Part shown: positions 49,441 through 59,739 of the stretch, piece by piece
Position numbering within the stretch: the stretch's first letter is position 1
Layout of the letters: each line of letters opens with the position of its first letter
Made by a program: the position numbers and the translations under genes
NCBI RefSeq assembly: GCF_907164915.1
Contig: NC_061868.1
Coordinates: 45,383,689-45,447,688, forward strand
Direction: 5' to 3'
DNA length: 64,000 bases
From: Impatiens glandulifera
Lineage: Eukaryota > Streptophyta > Magnoliopsida > Ericales > Balsaminaceae
Notes under the pieces: model-generated
The model's input: only the letters and a program-made list of their open reading frames with translations
The model's database searches: none
What the model was told of the DNA's origin: nothing

Positions 49441-50721
49441 CCGTCTCAGATCTACCGCGCTAGGATATTACATTTCCATGAACGTGATTTTACACGAAGT
49501 CTAATAGTATTTTCTACCGAGTCATTTGGTTGAAAAAACGTTCGATGATGCGATGATATTTTATTTAATTTAGCGCTTTCGATAATCTTTTTGTTTAGAC
49601 TTCCAAACTTACAAGGGAGAGGTTCAAGAATCAAGATGGACCTCGGGCTCATTTGGGCCTATGAACTTTATAGAGAAAGGGGAAGGACCGCCCTCGGGAG
49701 ACATGTTCCCATTTATGTGAAAACCACATACATCGTTAGCGTTAGAAGGATATCATGTTAGTAGGAGTGATCAAACGAATAAATCCAATATGTTTTACAA
49801 TTCTCAATTCATATTAAATTAAATCTAATTCGTAAATAAATGTGTAATATTCATTATTAATATGCATTGTATTTAGTATAGTTTAGATAATCCAATTTAA
49901 TTTTTTTAATCTAATTATTTAATAAGTTTATTTATTTCATTTTTATTTTGTTAATATATGTTTAATATATATATATATATTATATATATATATATATATA
50001 TATTATAAATCTCAAAACATTAATAGTCATTCAATTTTTTATACTGGAGTTAAATAAATAAAAAATATATCTTATTTGAATAATCATAATTAAATCTGTA
50101 TTTAATTAAATTCGAATTCAATTAAATCTTAACTCAATCCAATCCGAAATAATACTTTGAATTCAGATCGGATTTTTGGATTAATCCGAATAATTATCTG
50201 CCTTACCCACTGGCACCCACTGGCATGGATGGAAGGACAAAGGAATGTCTGGTTATGTGAATGAATTGTGATAGAATGTACTTTTTAGTCTTCTTATTTG
50301 TAGTAGTTTAATGAATTAACAACAATTAGTTACCGTTTTTACAAATATAAGTTATGAGCAAAACCTTGTGGGTAAAAAAAGTTTGAATTATGATAGACAG
50401 TTTTGAGTTTTTTTTTATCCATGTCAATCACTAGGGGTAGAGAGCTTGATATTCAACTATTGAATTCTTGGGTTTTACCGACCACATTGCCTTACTATTG
50501 TCAGTTCATAACGCCTCTTTGGGTCATAATTGATTACATTGTCTCAACTCCCTACTCTTTAATTTTCAATACTCATTTACGTTCGTATACAAATTATAGT
50601 ACATGTTAAACATTATGTTTTGAAGAGTCTAGCTCGTTGTGCGATACAACATAATTCGTCTAATTGATTTGCAAAATAGACTGCAACTTGAACTTGTTCA
50701 ATTGTCAAATCGGGTTTGAAA

Positions 50722-50761
<40 letters not shown>

Positions 50762-51519
50762 TGACCCTCTTTATGGTTTGTTATGTTTTTATTTTCAAAT
50801 GCCTTATTTATTATTGTTTATGCTTTCTTGTAAGCATTATTATTCTTTTACTATATAATTATTGCATTTAGCATATTTCCTTGTTAATTATGGTTGTAGG
50901 GTTAGTTTTTAAGAGATTGGTGAGGGAATTTCTCTCTTCTTTTATTCATTTTATAACCAGTAATTTAAAAAATTAAAAAAATAAAGGAATATATATAAAA
51001 CTTTGAAAAAAAAAATGTAATTCATTGTCCTACTTTTTCTTTGGTTAAACAGGAAATTCATTATTCACTAAACACTCGTCTAAGAATAATTTTAAAAAGA
51101 ATTTTTTCGATCGAAGAATATTTAACCCATTGAATCTTTTCCATTAAAAGTTTTATTTTTGAAAATTGTTTATACAATGATCCATTACTTATTTTGATTG
51201 TGTATATATTATCTTACATTATTTTATTTTTTTTATAATGTAACTCAAATTGGAATTTATTGCTTATAAAAGAAAATCATGAATGACATGAATACTTGGT
51301 TTTTTTAGATGAAGGAGGCAGAATCTTAGACTATGTGAAGGCGGGCAGAATCTTACTAGTTTATAAAAAGTAATGATTTGAATTCTCCTTATACAAACCA
51401 TTTAATATCAATCTTTATTTTCACAATAATTAAAAGTTTAGCAAAACATTATTAGTTTATGACATATTATTTATATAATTATAATTTAGACATTGTATTA
51501 TTTTTCAAAAAAACTAAAC
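49441..51519. other. Intergenic, AT-rich
   Basis: Downstream side of the first oxidoreductase gene. (TA)n at about 49968-50003 and 50733-50759. A single GAGGGAATTTCTCTCTTC stretch near 50922 may be a MITE scrap. No gene recognised. Confidence 0.5.
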
Positions 51520-52672
51520 TTACAATTCAATAGCCGCGAAACCGCTCTCCAACGACGTCTTCACCGCATCAATCACAAGCTGCGTTTTCCTACTAATGTT
51601 CACCCACTTCATCTCCGGCTTCGAACCCTCAAATTTGATATCAGAAACCAGCTTAGAGAATTCCCTCGCCATTAAAGCTTCTTGAGGAAGATCCGTCTCC
51701 ACAATGCACTCACTCGGCATCGGTTCCCATCCCAGAGACAAATTGGACCAATTCGAACCAGAAACTGTATAAAACGACGCTCCTTTCTCCTCAAACGGTA
51801 TTACAAAATCATGAACACGTAAATCTCCTTTACTTCCTAAAACCCTAATATCCATCGCATGATTAGCAAGAAAAGAGCAATAGAATGTAGCTGATCTCCC
51901 ATCTCCCCAAGTCAACGAAGCAGAACAAGATAACAGAACGCCTGCTTCGTTGAATTCCGGATCTGGAATAGCGGTTACCTTCTTCGGGAGATCGTAGTTC
52001 ATAGACCAGAGGATCGCGCGAATACAATACCAACCAGCATCTCCAAGTACACCGAGAGAATCAAGGTCTGGTTGAACTCGGATGTCGTTCTTTAGAAATT
52101 CGGAATCGCCTTTGTAAGTGAATACACTGTGAATCTGACGGAATCAAGAACAATTGCTATATGTTAGGGTTTATAACTGGTAGACTAAAAGAGGATTAAG
52201 TAAGTACCGATTTGATTTCACCGAATCGATCTAGATCGGAGAGAAATTCGTTCATCTTCATCGTTCTCGGATGATGCATCCACATCGTGGAATCCATATA
52301 CTGTACGCCATTCGATTCGCAGGCTTCGAGAATCTTGTCAAGCTCCGCCGTGTTAAGAGCCACCGGTTTCTCTATTAACACATGCTTTTTCCGATTTGCA
52401 GATATTGTGGCCCATTTCAAGTGAAGGCTTGTAGGAAGGGGGATATATACGGCGTCAACGTCATCGTCGTCGATAACTGCCTCGTAACTTCCGTAAAGCT
52501 TTGTTGATTTTGGGAAGCCGTTTTCGGCTGCGAATGTTGTAGCTTTCTCGAGCGAGCGACTGCCGACGGCGGCGATGGTTGAGTTATTGGAAAGTAAGAT
52601 GGCGCGTGATACCTTACGGGCTATATTTGCGCATCCAAGGATTCCAAATCGTATTTTGTGTGGTTCCGCCAT
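51520..52672 (-). CDS. Gfo/Idh/MocA-family oxidoreductase, paralogue A
   Basis: Two exons (52208-52672 and 51520-52134) give 359 residues. The N-terminal Rossmann fold has RFGILGCANIARK (dinucleotide-binding turn), and VLIEKPVALN carries the family's EKP lysine. GDAGWYCIRA stands in the active-site helix region. The C-terminal half is the GFO_IDH_MocA substrate domain. It resembles the Arabidopsis protein At4g09670 and its close relatives, NAD(P)-dependent oxidoreductases of unproved substrate. Start ATG at 52672 (MAEPHKIRFG) fits the family; stop at 51520-51522 after AAIEL. Paralogue B at 60342-61587 has the same intron position and the same length, so the pair is a tandem duplication now separated by an LTR element. 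No defect seen. Confidence 0.93.
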
Positions 52673-52934
52673 TTTTGTTTTTCTGTAACCTAACTAGCTA
52701 ACTTAGAGAGAAGATGATGACTTAAGTGGTTTTGTTGATAACATTAATTTATTCGCCGGCCAAATAATAATATTTAGAGTATTCCCATCTACTCATAAAT
52801 AGGTACAAATATGTGCCACATTAGCAACCACATCACAAATAAATTATACCTCTTAATTTATACCTTTATTTTCCAACCAAGTACAATTGTGGTCCCACCA
52901 TTCAAATCATCTAATTCATACAATATTTTTTTAA

Positions 52935-53085
52935 GAAGAGTGATAAAGTGAGGGAATTTGGTGAGAGAATGACGTAGCATCACGGTTAGAAAATGTAAAA
53001 GTAAAAGGAAAGAGAGAAATTATTTGATTTTTTCAGCGAATAAGATTATGCCACGTCATTCCCTCACCTAATCATTTCTCATTTT
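52935..53085. mobile_element. MITE, second copy of the GAGGGAATTTGG family
   Basis: Left GTGAGGGAATTTGGTGAGAG then AATGACGTAGCA; right CCACGTCATTCCCTCACCTA. Interior word TTTGATTTTTTCAGCGAATA is identical to the copy in the P450 intron. The right inverted repeat is shorter than at 44275. A/T-run flanks (TTTTTTAA) may be the target duplication. Confidence 0.85.
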
Positions 53086-53103
53086 TTAATTCATTAAAGT
53101 AAT

Positions 53104-54360
53104 TGTTAGATAAATTTTGACCGGTTCGAATAAACCTAACTTAAACAAACTTCCTATGCAGGAACAAGGAACCGGACCGGATGAACAAGAGAACCAACTG
53201 AAGAAACCGAACCGGTCAAGCTACCAAACCGATCAAGAATATTCGGCACATAACCGCACAAAGGAAGGATCAGCCAAAGCTCAAAACCGGATCCATCAAA
53301 CAGCCGATCATCCACAAGATAAGAATAACCGGAAGAAGTCCGGTTACTTCACTACCAAAGACATTCGGCCAAGTCAGGCGGCCGACTAGTACAAGAAGAC
53401 ACTTTGGGTATCTGTTGAGAATGATACCAAAGGAGCAGACTGAATACTTCCATATCCATGCAAGTCTGAGGAAAGCCTGTAGGCTGCAGAAGACAGTACT
53501 ACCGGATCCTTCTACTTCGGGATAAGCCAGAAAGGAAATCTTCAAAGTACAGACAACTGTCCAAACAGACAGTGCCTACATTGAGTAAAAGACAAACCCA
53601 GCAGGTCTGTCTTGCAAACCGGAAGAACAGACCGGCAGGTCTGAGACGACCGCAGGTCTGAAACACTGAATCACTGCATCTCTGATCAGCCAATCAGATT
53701 CAAGGCTTTGAAATATGACCGTTGGCATATTTCACCTATAAAAGGAGGCAGTTGCAGAAGAGTAAATGCGGGACACATATTGGGATAACAAGAGCTAAGA
53801 GCATTTACTACAATAACAGTGTGATATTCTAGAAAGCCTAAGTGTTGAAAGTTAAAGTGTGTTCTACAATTTCGGTGTAAATTGTAAGAAGTGTTATCGA
53901 GCAGAGAATAAGTCTCGATCGGCTTGTATTTGTATTCCTTAGTGAATATCCTTCTCGCGGTTTCGAGAGGAAGGGGTGACGTAGGAGTTTTATCTCCGAA
54001 CATCCATAAAATCTGTTGTGTTATTTACTTTCTGCTGGCTTCATTACATAACCAACTAACTTAACCATACCGCTCCAAACCGATTCTATACCAACCATAC
54101 CGAACATCCAGATTACCGAAACCGACCCACCATCTCCAAATCTCCATCATCCTAAACTGACCGTGCCTATCACACAAGCATACCGCTTCAACCTGAAAGC
54201 AAACCTCTTCCGCGCTTGAACTTAGTTCAAGGGTTTGTGACAGGTTGTGTAGTATTGAAACCCCGGTGTTAATCTCTAACCGGATTAACCACCATCCTAC
54301 GAGTGAGAACCGCTAACCGGTCTAACCCCCGGTCCACCAGCGGCGACCTAGATCCTAACA
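53104..54360 (+). repeat. 5' LTR
   Basis: 1257 bp, TG...CA ends, rich in ACCGG words. A short open frame at 53117-53389 is repeated in the other LTR only because the LTRs are near-identical; it matches nothing known to me. Confidence 0.93.
53737..53744 (+). promoter_or_regulatory. TATA box in the 5' LTR
   Basis: TATAAAAG in the context CACCTATAAAAGGAGGC. It is repeated at 58102-58109 in the 3' LTR. It would place the start of transcription near 53770. Confidence 0.7.
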
Positions 54361-54404
54361 AACTCAAACGAAATTTTATTCAAGAGACCGATACGAAAGG
54401 GTAC

Positions 54405-57149
54405 ATGGAGAAAATCGATAGAATGATACGAAAGATAGACTTCGAGGAGATTCGGCAGAATGGGACAACCGAAGCAAAGGAAGTCATTGACCTGCTGATC
54501 AAAACCGGTCTGGGATATTTTCTGGACGGTCCTCACGTAATTTACAGAGAGGCGGTCGAAGAGTTCTTCAAAACCGCAATCATCTCCTACGACAGGATTA
54601 TCGCAACGGTTTGCGGTTCCCAAATCGAGATCACCGAAGCAGTGGTGGCCGAGAGTTTGCGTCTCCCAACTACCGGCGAGGACGCAACGGCAGCAATAGA
54701 CGATGATACTTTTGAGACGGCTTGCCACCTCTTATCGGCAACCAATAAGCCAATCACGACATCCGGAAGTAAGAATACGCTGAAGCCGGAATATATCCCG
54801 GCATGTGACGTTTTCGCCAGGGCGATACTGGCAAGGGGAGGAAACTTCAGCAACCTCACCAGAGATAAAATCAAAATGATATTTCGTCTGTTGGAAGGAA
54901 AGGAGGTCAACTGGGCAAGATCAGTGTTCGGCAACCTCATGGACATGGTAAGACCGGATTCAGCCCGGTCGTGGGGATATGCCGTGCAACTCGGTAAGAT
55001 CTTCCTACACTTGAACCTCAACGTCGGTCCCGGTGTTGGGCTAATAAAACGCTGCATCATTCGATCGAGGCAATTCCTTCCAAGAACGCAGTCGGCCTCC
55101 AATTCCACAGGTGGCCGAAAGAAGAAAGCCGCACAGAAAGATGCCCCGGCAAAAGCAAAGACCGGAGGAAAGAGGAAAGAAAAGATAACTTTCGCAGACC
55201 CACCACAACAAACAGAGGATGAGGAGTGGGACCCTGAGGAAACCGACCCGGAAAGGACCGAAGATGAAACGGTCCACGATGACGATCATTCGGCTCGAAG
55301 TCCGAACGATGCCGAACATAGCGCTAATCCTGAAACCACCGAGGGTGAGGACGGGGTTGATACAGGAGCCCATGATGAAGGCTTCAACAGGGAAGAGGCC
55401 GATGAGGCCGAGGCCGAAAGACTTGCCCAGAATATCTTTCAGGGCATAAACAAGCGAGACGAGGACGTCATAGACTTATATCTGGAGTGGCATGAGTATC
55501 GGTTCAATACAAAGTATAAAGATCTCCTACCGGACCTCCCGCAACAGGGTTGCATCGCAAGACTGGAGGAAGTAGAGGACATGGTCTTCAGCCTCACAAA
55601 ATCCAACACAATTCAGGAGGTACAATGCCGAACTTGCCTCCTGATACCGAGAAGCCATCTTCGGAAACTAAGAAGGCGCATCAGAAAGATTAAGGAAGAA
55701 TATGCCGAAGGGGGATCGGTGTCTACCGTAGCACCGCGAGTATTGGAAAAGCTTGAAAAGGGCAAACTGGAAATACGTCAGGAAATAGAGCGGCTGGAGG
55801 CAATATGCAACCAAAAGCAAGTACCGGTCTATACTGCTCCGGTAATCGAAGAATTTCCAGTTGAATACCCAACACCCTCAAGAGAAGAAGCTGAGACACC
55901 AAGGGATATTGAGGCACCGATGCAAGAAGACGTTGAGGTACAAATTATAGAAGATGTCGAGGTACCAATCTCAGAAAATGCGGTAACAAACTTGGAGGAT
56001 GCGGTCACATTAGAACCCCCTAATGAGAATGCTGCACTGATAGACTCTAGTGAGAGAGCCGATCCTGATCCCACCGAGCAATCAATTCCCTCTCCACCAC
56101 CGGAAGCCACCGCCTCGGTCCCTCCTACAGAACAGATTGAAGACCGGCTCCAAGAATTTGAAGCATCCGTTTCGGGGCGGATTGATGACCAACTTAAGAA
56201 GTTTGAAATATCCATATCAGGGCAGCTTGAAGACCGACTTCAAACGTTTAAGGCATCAATATCGGAGCAGATTGATGACCGTGTACTTGAACACGAAGTG
56301 TCCAAGCTTCAACCGTTCAAGGAATGTTGCAATAAAATATTTGATTCGGCCATGCAGTTCGCCAATGTGACAAAACAGCTTGTGGATCAACATCAAGCAC
56401 GCCTAGCAGAACTCAGCACCGGGCTGTGGGAAGAGGCCGGTGAGCGCGAAAAATGTGCTCAGCATACCGCAGCTCTAGAGGGTATAACTTCGGACTTAAA
56501 GAAGGACTTCGAAAGGGTCGACGCGACAATCGATCGGGTCTCAGAACTCGAAAAGTCGAATGAGAGCCTCGTGGCCGAAGTAAAGGCACTTACCGCGCAG
56601 ATGGCCGAAATCCTAAAAGCTAAGGAGAACGCAGATGCCGCAGCTATAGAGGCTGATGCTCTAGTTGCTAAAAGGGTCCAGGAAGCGCTGGACGCCGAAG
56701 CTGGCAAAGACAAGGAGGCGCCGCGATCGTCTCAGCTGACCGAAGCCGAAGTAGAGGCCGAAAGAATAAGAAGGGCCGAGATCCTATATCCAGGGTATGC
56801 TGCGAAAGTGGCCAGTCAGGCCGCAGCGGATGCCGAACGACTGGAAAGGGAATCACGAAGGCTGGCGGGATTTGCAAAGGAACACGCGAAAAAGAAGAAG
56901 GCGGCCGCCTCCGCTTCAGCACCGACAAAAAGAAAGAGGCCGGCTCCTAAGAAAGTTCGGATAGTCGAGATGCTAAATGAAATATCTGACCCAGTTGCTA
57001 CGGATACTTCGCAGCAAGCCGACCCAGTCGAAGAACAGCTGCGGTCCCGATCTAAAAGACCACGACCCTCCCAACAGACCAGGCAACCACAACCGCCACC
57101 GCAACCTAAGAAAAAGAAGAGCGCCTACGAATTCACAGACTCTGAATAG
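54405..57149 (+). CDS. LTR-element protein: putative plant transposon-protein domain, acidic linker, coiled coil, basic tail
   Basis: About 914 residues from ATG 54405 (MEKIDRMIRKIDFEEI) to TAG 57147-57149; the frame is open upstream into the 5' LTR but without an earlier ATG. Residues about 25-210 (IKTGLGYFLDGPHVIYREAV, FFKTAII, LRLPTTGEDA, RSWGYAVQLGKIFLHL) resemble the 'putative plant transposon protein' domain I recall as PF20167, common in retroelement-derived proteins of Gesneriaceae. Next come a Lys-rich stretch, a strongly acidic region (about 270-360), a mixed region, a Pro/Glu-rich segment, four 15-residue repeats (from nucleotide 56136, IEDRLQEFEASVSGR type) leading into a long Ala/Glu coiled coil, and a basic, probably nuclear-localising tail (KKKKAAAS, TKRKRPAPKK, PKKKK). 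It has no zinc knuckle and no enzyme motif. Function unknown; perhaps a structural or targeting protein of the element. Confidence 0.82.
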   Translation: MEKIDRMIRKIDFEEIRQNGTTEAKEVIDLLIKTGLGYFLDGPHVIYREAVEEFFKTAIISYDRIIATVCGSQIEITEAVVAESLRLPTTGEDATAAIDDDTFETACHLLSATNKPITTSGSKNTLKPEYIPACDVFARAILARGGNFSNLTRDKIKMIFRLLEGKEVNWARSVFGNLMDMVRPDSARSWGYAVQLGKIFLHLNLNVGPGVGLIKRCIIRSRQFLPRTQSASNSTGGRKKKAAQKDAPAKAKTGGKRKEKITFADPPQQTEDEEWDPEETDPERTEDETVHDDDHSARSPNDAEHSANPETTEGEDGVDTGAHDEGFNREEADEAEAERLAQNIFQGINKRDEDVIDLYLEWHEYRFNTKYKDLLPDLPQQGCIARLEEVEDMVFSLTKSNTIQEVQCRTCLLIPRSHLRKLRRRIRKIKEEYAEGGSVSTVAPRVLEKLEKGKLEIRQEIERLEAICNQKQVPVYTAPVIEEFPVEYPTPSREEAETPRDIEAPMQEDVEVQIIEDVEVPISENAVTNLEDAVTLEPPNENAALIDSSERADPDPTEQSIPSPPPEATASVPPTEQIEDRLQEFEASVSGRIDDQLKKFEISISGQLEDRLQTFKASISEQIDDRVLEHEVSKLQPFKECCNKIFDSAMQFANVTKQLVDQHQARLAELSTGLWEEAGEREKCAQHTAALEGITSDLKKDFERVDATIDRVSELEKSNESLVAEVKALTAQMAEILKAKENADAAAIEADALVAKRVQEALDAEAGKDKEAPRSSQLTEAEVEAERIRRAEILYPGYAAKVASQAAADAERLERESRRLAGFAKEHAKKKKAAASASAPTKRKRPAPKKVRIVEMLNEISDPVATDTSQQADPVEEQLRSRSKRPRPSQQTRQPQPPPQPKKKKSAYEFTDSE

Positions 57150-57258
57150 GGACTATCCTTCCTTTTCTTATTCGCCTTAGTTTTTATACCTTGTCTTTTC
57201 CGGTTATCTATAAATATATATAAAGTTATTTTTGAATACCGGCCTTATTTTGCATTTC

Positions 57259-57316
57259 TACATGATTTTGATAATTTTAAATAAAATGATCAAAAAGGGA
57301 GAAATTGTTAGATAAA
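57259..57316 (+). repeat. 58-bp direct repeat, first copy of the polypurine tract/LTR start
   Basis: Differs at one base from 57422-57479, which spans the true polypurine tract and the first 11 bases of the 3' LTR. So a second purine tract plus TGTTAGATAAA lies 163 bp upstream of the real junction. Confidence 0.9.
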
Positions 57317-57454
57317 AGATAGAGATTCTTCCAAAACTCCTCCCTCAAAATCTTTCGAAAAATTCTCTAAGTCTTTTTCAAAAACCGGCCAAACAAAACA
57401 ACCGGCCTACGGTTGCAAACTTACATGATTTTGATAATTTTAAATAAAATAATC

Positions 57455-57468
57455 AAAAAGGGAGAAAT
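57455..57468 (+). promoter_or_regulatory. Polypurine tract of the LTR element
   Basis: AAAAAGGGAGAAAT immediately before the 3' LTR, where plus-strand DNA synthesis is primed in LTR elements. Confidence 0.75.
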
Positions 57469-58725
57469 TGTTAGATAAATTTAGACCGGTTCGAATAAAC
57501 CTAACTTAAACAAACTTCCTATGCAGGAACAAGGAACCGGACCGGATGAACAAGAGAACCAACTGAAGAAACTGAACCGGTCAAGCTACCAAACCGATCA
57601 AGAATATTCGGCACATAACCGCACAAAGGAAGGATCGGCCAAAGCTCAAAACCGGATCCATCAAACAGCCGATCATCCACAAGATAAGAATAACCGGAAG
57701 AAGTCCGGTTACTTCACTACCAAAGACATTCGGCCAAGTCAGGCGGCCGACTAGTACAAGAAGACACTTTGGGTATCTGTTGAGAATGATACCAAAGGAG
57801 CAGACTGAATACTTCCATATCCATGCAAGTCCGAGGAAAGCCTGTAGGCTGCAGAAGACAGTACTACCGGATCCTTCTACTTCGGGATAAGCCAGAAAGG
57901 AAATCTTCAAAGTACAGACAACTGTCCAAATAGACAGTGCCTACATTGAGTAAAAGACAAACCCAGCAGGTCTGTCTTGCAAACCGGAAGAACAGACCGG
58001 CAGGTCTGAGACGACCGCAGGTCTGAAACACTGAATCACTGCATCTCTGATCAGCCAATCAGATTCAAGGCTTTGAAATATGACCGTTGACATATTTCAC
58101 CTATAAAAGGAGGCAGTTGCAGAAGAGTAAATGCGGGACACATATTGGGATAACAAGAGCTAAGAGCATTTACTACAATAACAGTGTGATATTCTAGAAA
58201 GTCTAAGTGTTGGAAGTTAAAGTGTGTTCTACAATTTCGGTGTAAATTGTAAGAAGTGTTATCGAGCAGAGAATAAGTCTCGATCGGCTTGTATTTGTAT
58301 TCCTTAGTGAATATCCTTCTCGCGGTTTCGAGAGGAAGGGGTGACGTAGGAGTTTTATCTCCGAACATCCATAAAATCTGTTGTGTTATTTACTTTCTGC
58401 TGGCTTCATTACATAACCGACTAACTTAACCATACCGCTCCAAACCGATTCTATACCAACCATACCGAACATCCAGATTACCGAAACCGACCCACCATCT
58501 CCAAATCTCCATCATCCTAAACTGACTGTGCCTATCACACAAGCATACCGCTTCAACCTGAAAGCAAACCTCTTCCGCGCTTGAACTTAGTTCAAGGGTT
58601 TGTGACAGGTTGTGTAGTATTGAAACCCCGGTGTTAATCTCTAACCGGATTAACCACCATCCTACGAGTGAGAACCGCTAACCGGTCCAACCCCCGGTCC
58701 ACCAGCGGCGACCTAGATCCTAACA
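57469..58725 (+). repeat. 3' LTR
   Basis: Same length as the 5' LTR. Followed directly by the target duplication GTAAT. Confidence 0.93.
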
Positions 58726-58730
58726 GTAAT

Positions 58731-59644
58731 CTTGTTTTATTTTTAATTATATTAATTTGTTTAAATTAATAAAATTAATATTTATAAATTATATTAAAAA
58801 ATTAAAAATAATTAATAATTTTTAAAAATAATTTAGGAAATTATTATCACAATAATACTTGAAAAAAATAGACTACTAAATCATATTTTGTTACTAATTC
58901 TTGTAACGCGCCCAAAAACAAATGTTAACTTTTTAGAAAAAACGGTGATATTTATTTTTAAATGTTTATTTTTTTAAATGTTTATTTTTTTAAATGTTTA
59001 AATGTTTATTTTTTAAAATTTTTAAATGTTTATTTTTTTTGCATAAAAAAGTGGAGTGGGAACCACTTGGCTTTTTAGCAAAACTTTGCTACTCATTTTT
59101 CTCTCTCCATCCCCAGATACAAATTCTGTCCACATCAGATTTGTACCTACTGATGAGGATGCTCTTATAATTAACAATGACAATTTCAAAACATAAACGA
59201 ACCGAATTATCCCGTTTGGGACGGTTTTTTCCCGAACTAGACGAGATGGGGATTGTATTTGTTTACCTGCCTCAATCTCACCTCCAATGTGCACGTGAGA
59301 ATATAAACACAATTAAATATATACAATTATTAATATATTTATTTATAAATTATATTTTATAAGAATATTAAGTTAATTTTTTATAATAATATAAAATTTC
59401 ATTATAATATATATTATATAAAATTTTTTGTTAATATAATTATATTTTATAATGTTTTAAAAATTAGTTTATAACTGTGCCTCGCAGGGATTTTCTGAAA
59501 TCGAACGGGATTGGGGATAGTATTACAAAACTCCGAAATAAAAACGGAGCGAGAATGGTAAATATATTCTCCGTCCTATTGATATCTTAGAGTAATATTT
59601 ATATAAATAAGTATAAATATGTAAATATAAATAATTAAACATAA
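58731..59644. other. Intergenic, with a degenerate GC-rich element
   Basis: AT-rich spacer. About 59170-59590 holds a decayed relative of the element at 63047-63437 in the other orientation: shared words include AATTATCCCGTTTGGGACGG, TTTTTTCCCGAAC and GATGGGGATTGTATTTG. No gene seen. Confidence 0.6.
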
Positions 59645-59728
59645 GCTGGTTTGCCCGAGAGGTTAAGGGGGAAGACTTAAGATCTTCTGCATTCAATATG
59701 CGCATGGGTTCGAACCCCATAGCCAGCA
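59645..59728 (+). tRNA. tRNA-Leu (anticodon UAA)
   Basis: 84-nt type II tRNA. Acceptor arms GCTGGTT and AGCCAGC pair (one G-U), discriminator A. A box TGCCCGAGAGGTTAAGG; B box GGTTCGAACCC. The anticodon stem GAAGA/TCTTC encloses CTTAAGA, giving UAA, and a long variable arm is present (TGCATTCAATATGCG). No intron. A T7 run at 59731 and after is the RNA polymerase III terminator. Nuclear cytosolic form, not the intron-bearing plastid trnL. Confidence 0.96.
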
Positions 59729-59730
59729 AT

Positions 59731-59737
59731 TTTTTTC
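59731..59737 (+). terminator. Pol III terminator of tRNA-Leu
   Basis: Run of seven T three bases after the tRNA 3' end. Confidence 0.8.
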
Positions 59738-59739
59738 TT

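Larger units (their letters stand above)
53104..58725 (+). mobile_element. Complete, young, non-autonomous LTR retroelement with one large ORF
   Basis: Two direct repeats of 1257 bp (53104-54360, 57469-58725) begin TGTTAGATAAATTT and end GATCCTAACA. They are bounded by the 5-bp target duplication GTAAT (53099-53103 and 58726-58730). By eye the LTRs differ at about 11 sites, nearly all transitions, i.e. under 1%. Each LTR has a TATA box (CCTATAAAAGGAGG). A purine tract (AAAAAGGGAGAAAT) abuts the 3' LTR. The 3.1-kb interior contains one long frame (54405-57149) and no protease, reverse transcriptase, RNase H or integrase, so it must be mobilised by another element. No normal primer-binding site follows the 5' LTR. 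Confidence 0.93.

Noticed and set aside
53117..53389. 90-residue plus-strand frame in the 5' LTR, repeated at 57521-57754
   Set aside because: Conservation is explained by LTR identity; no known domain.
54348..56928. Several minus-strand frames opposite the LTR-element gene
   Set aside because: Shadows of a GC-rich coding frame; compositionally biased, no start context or homology.
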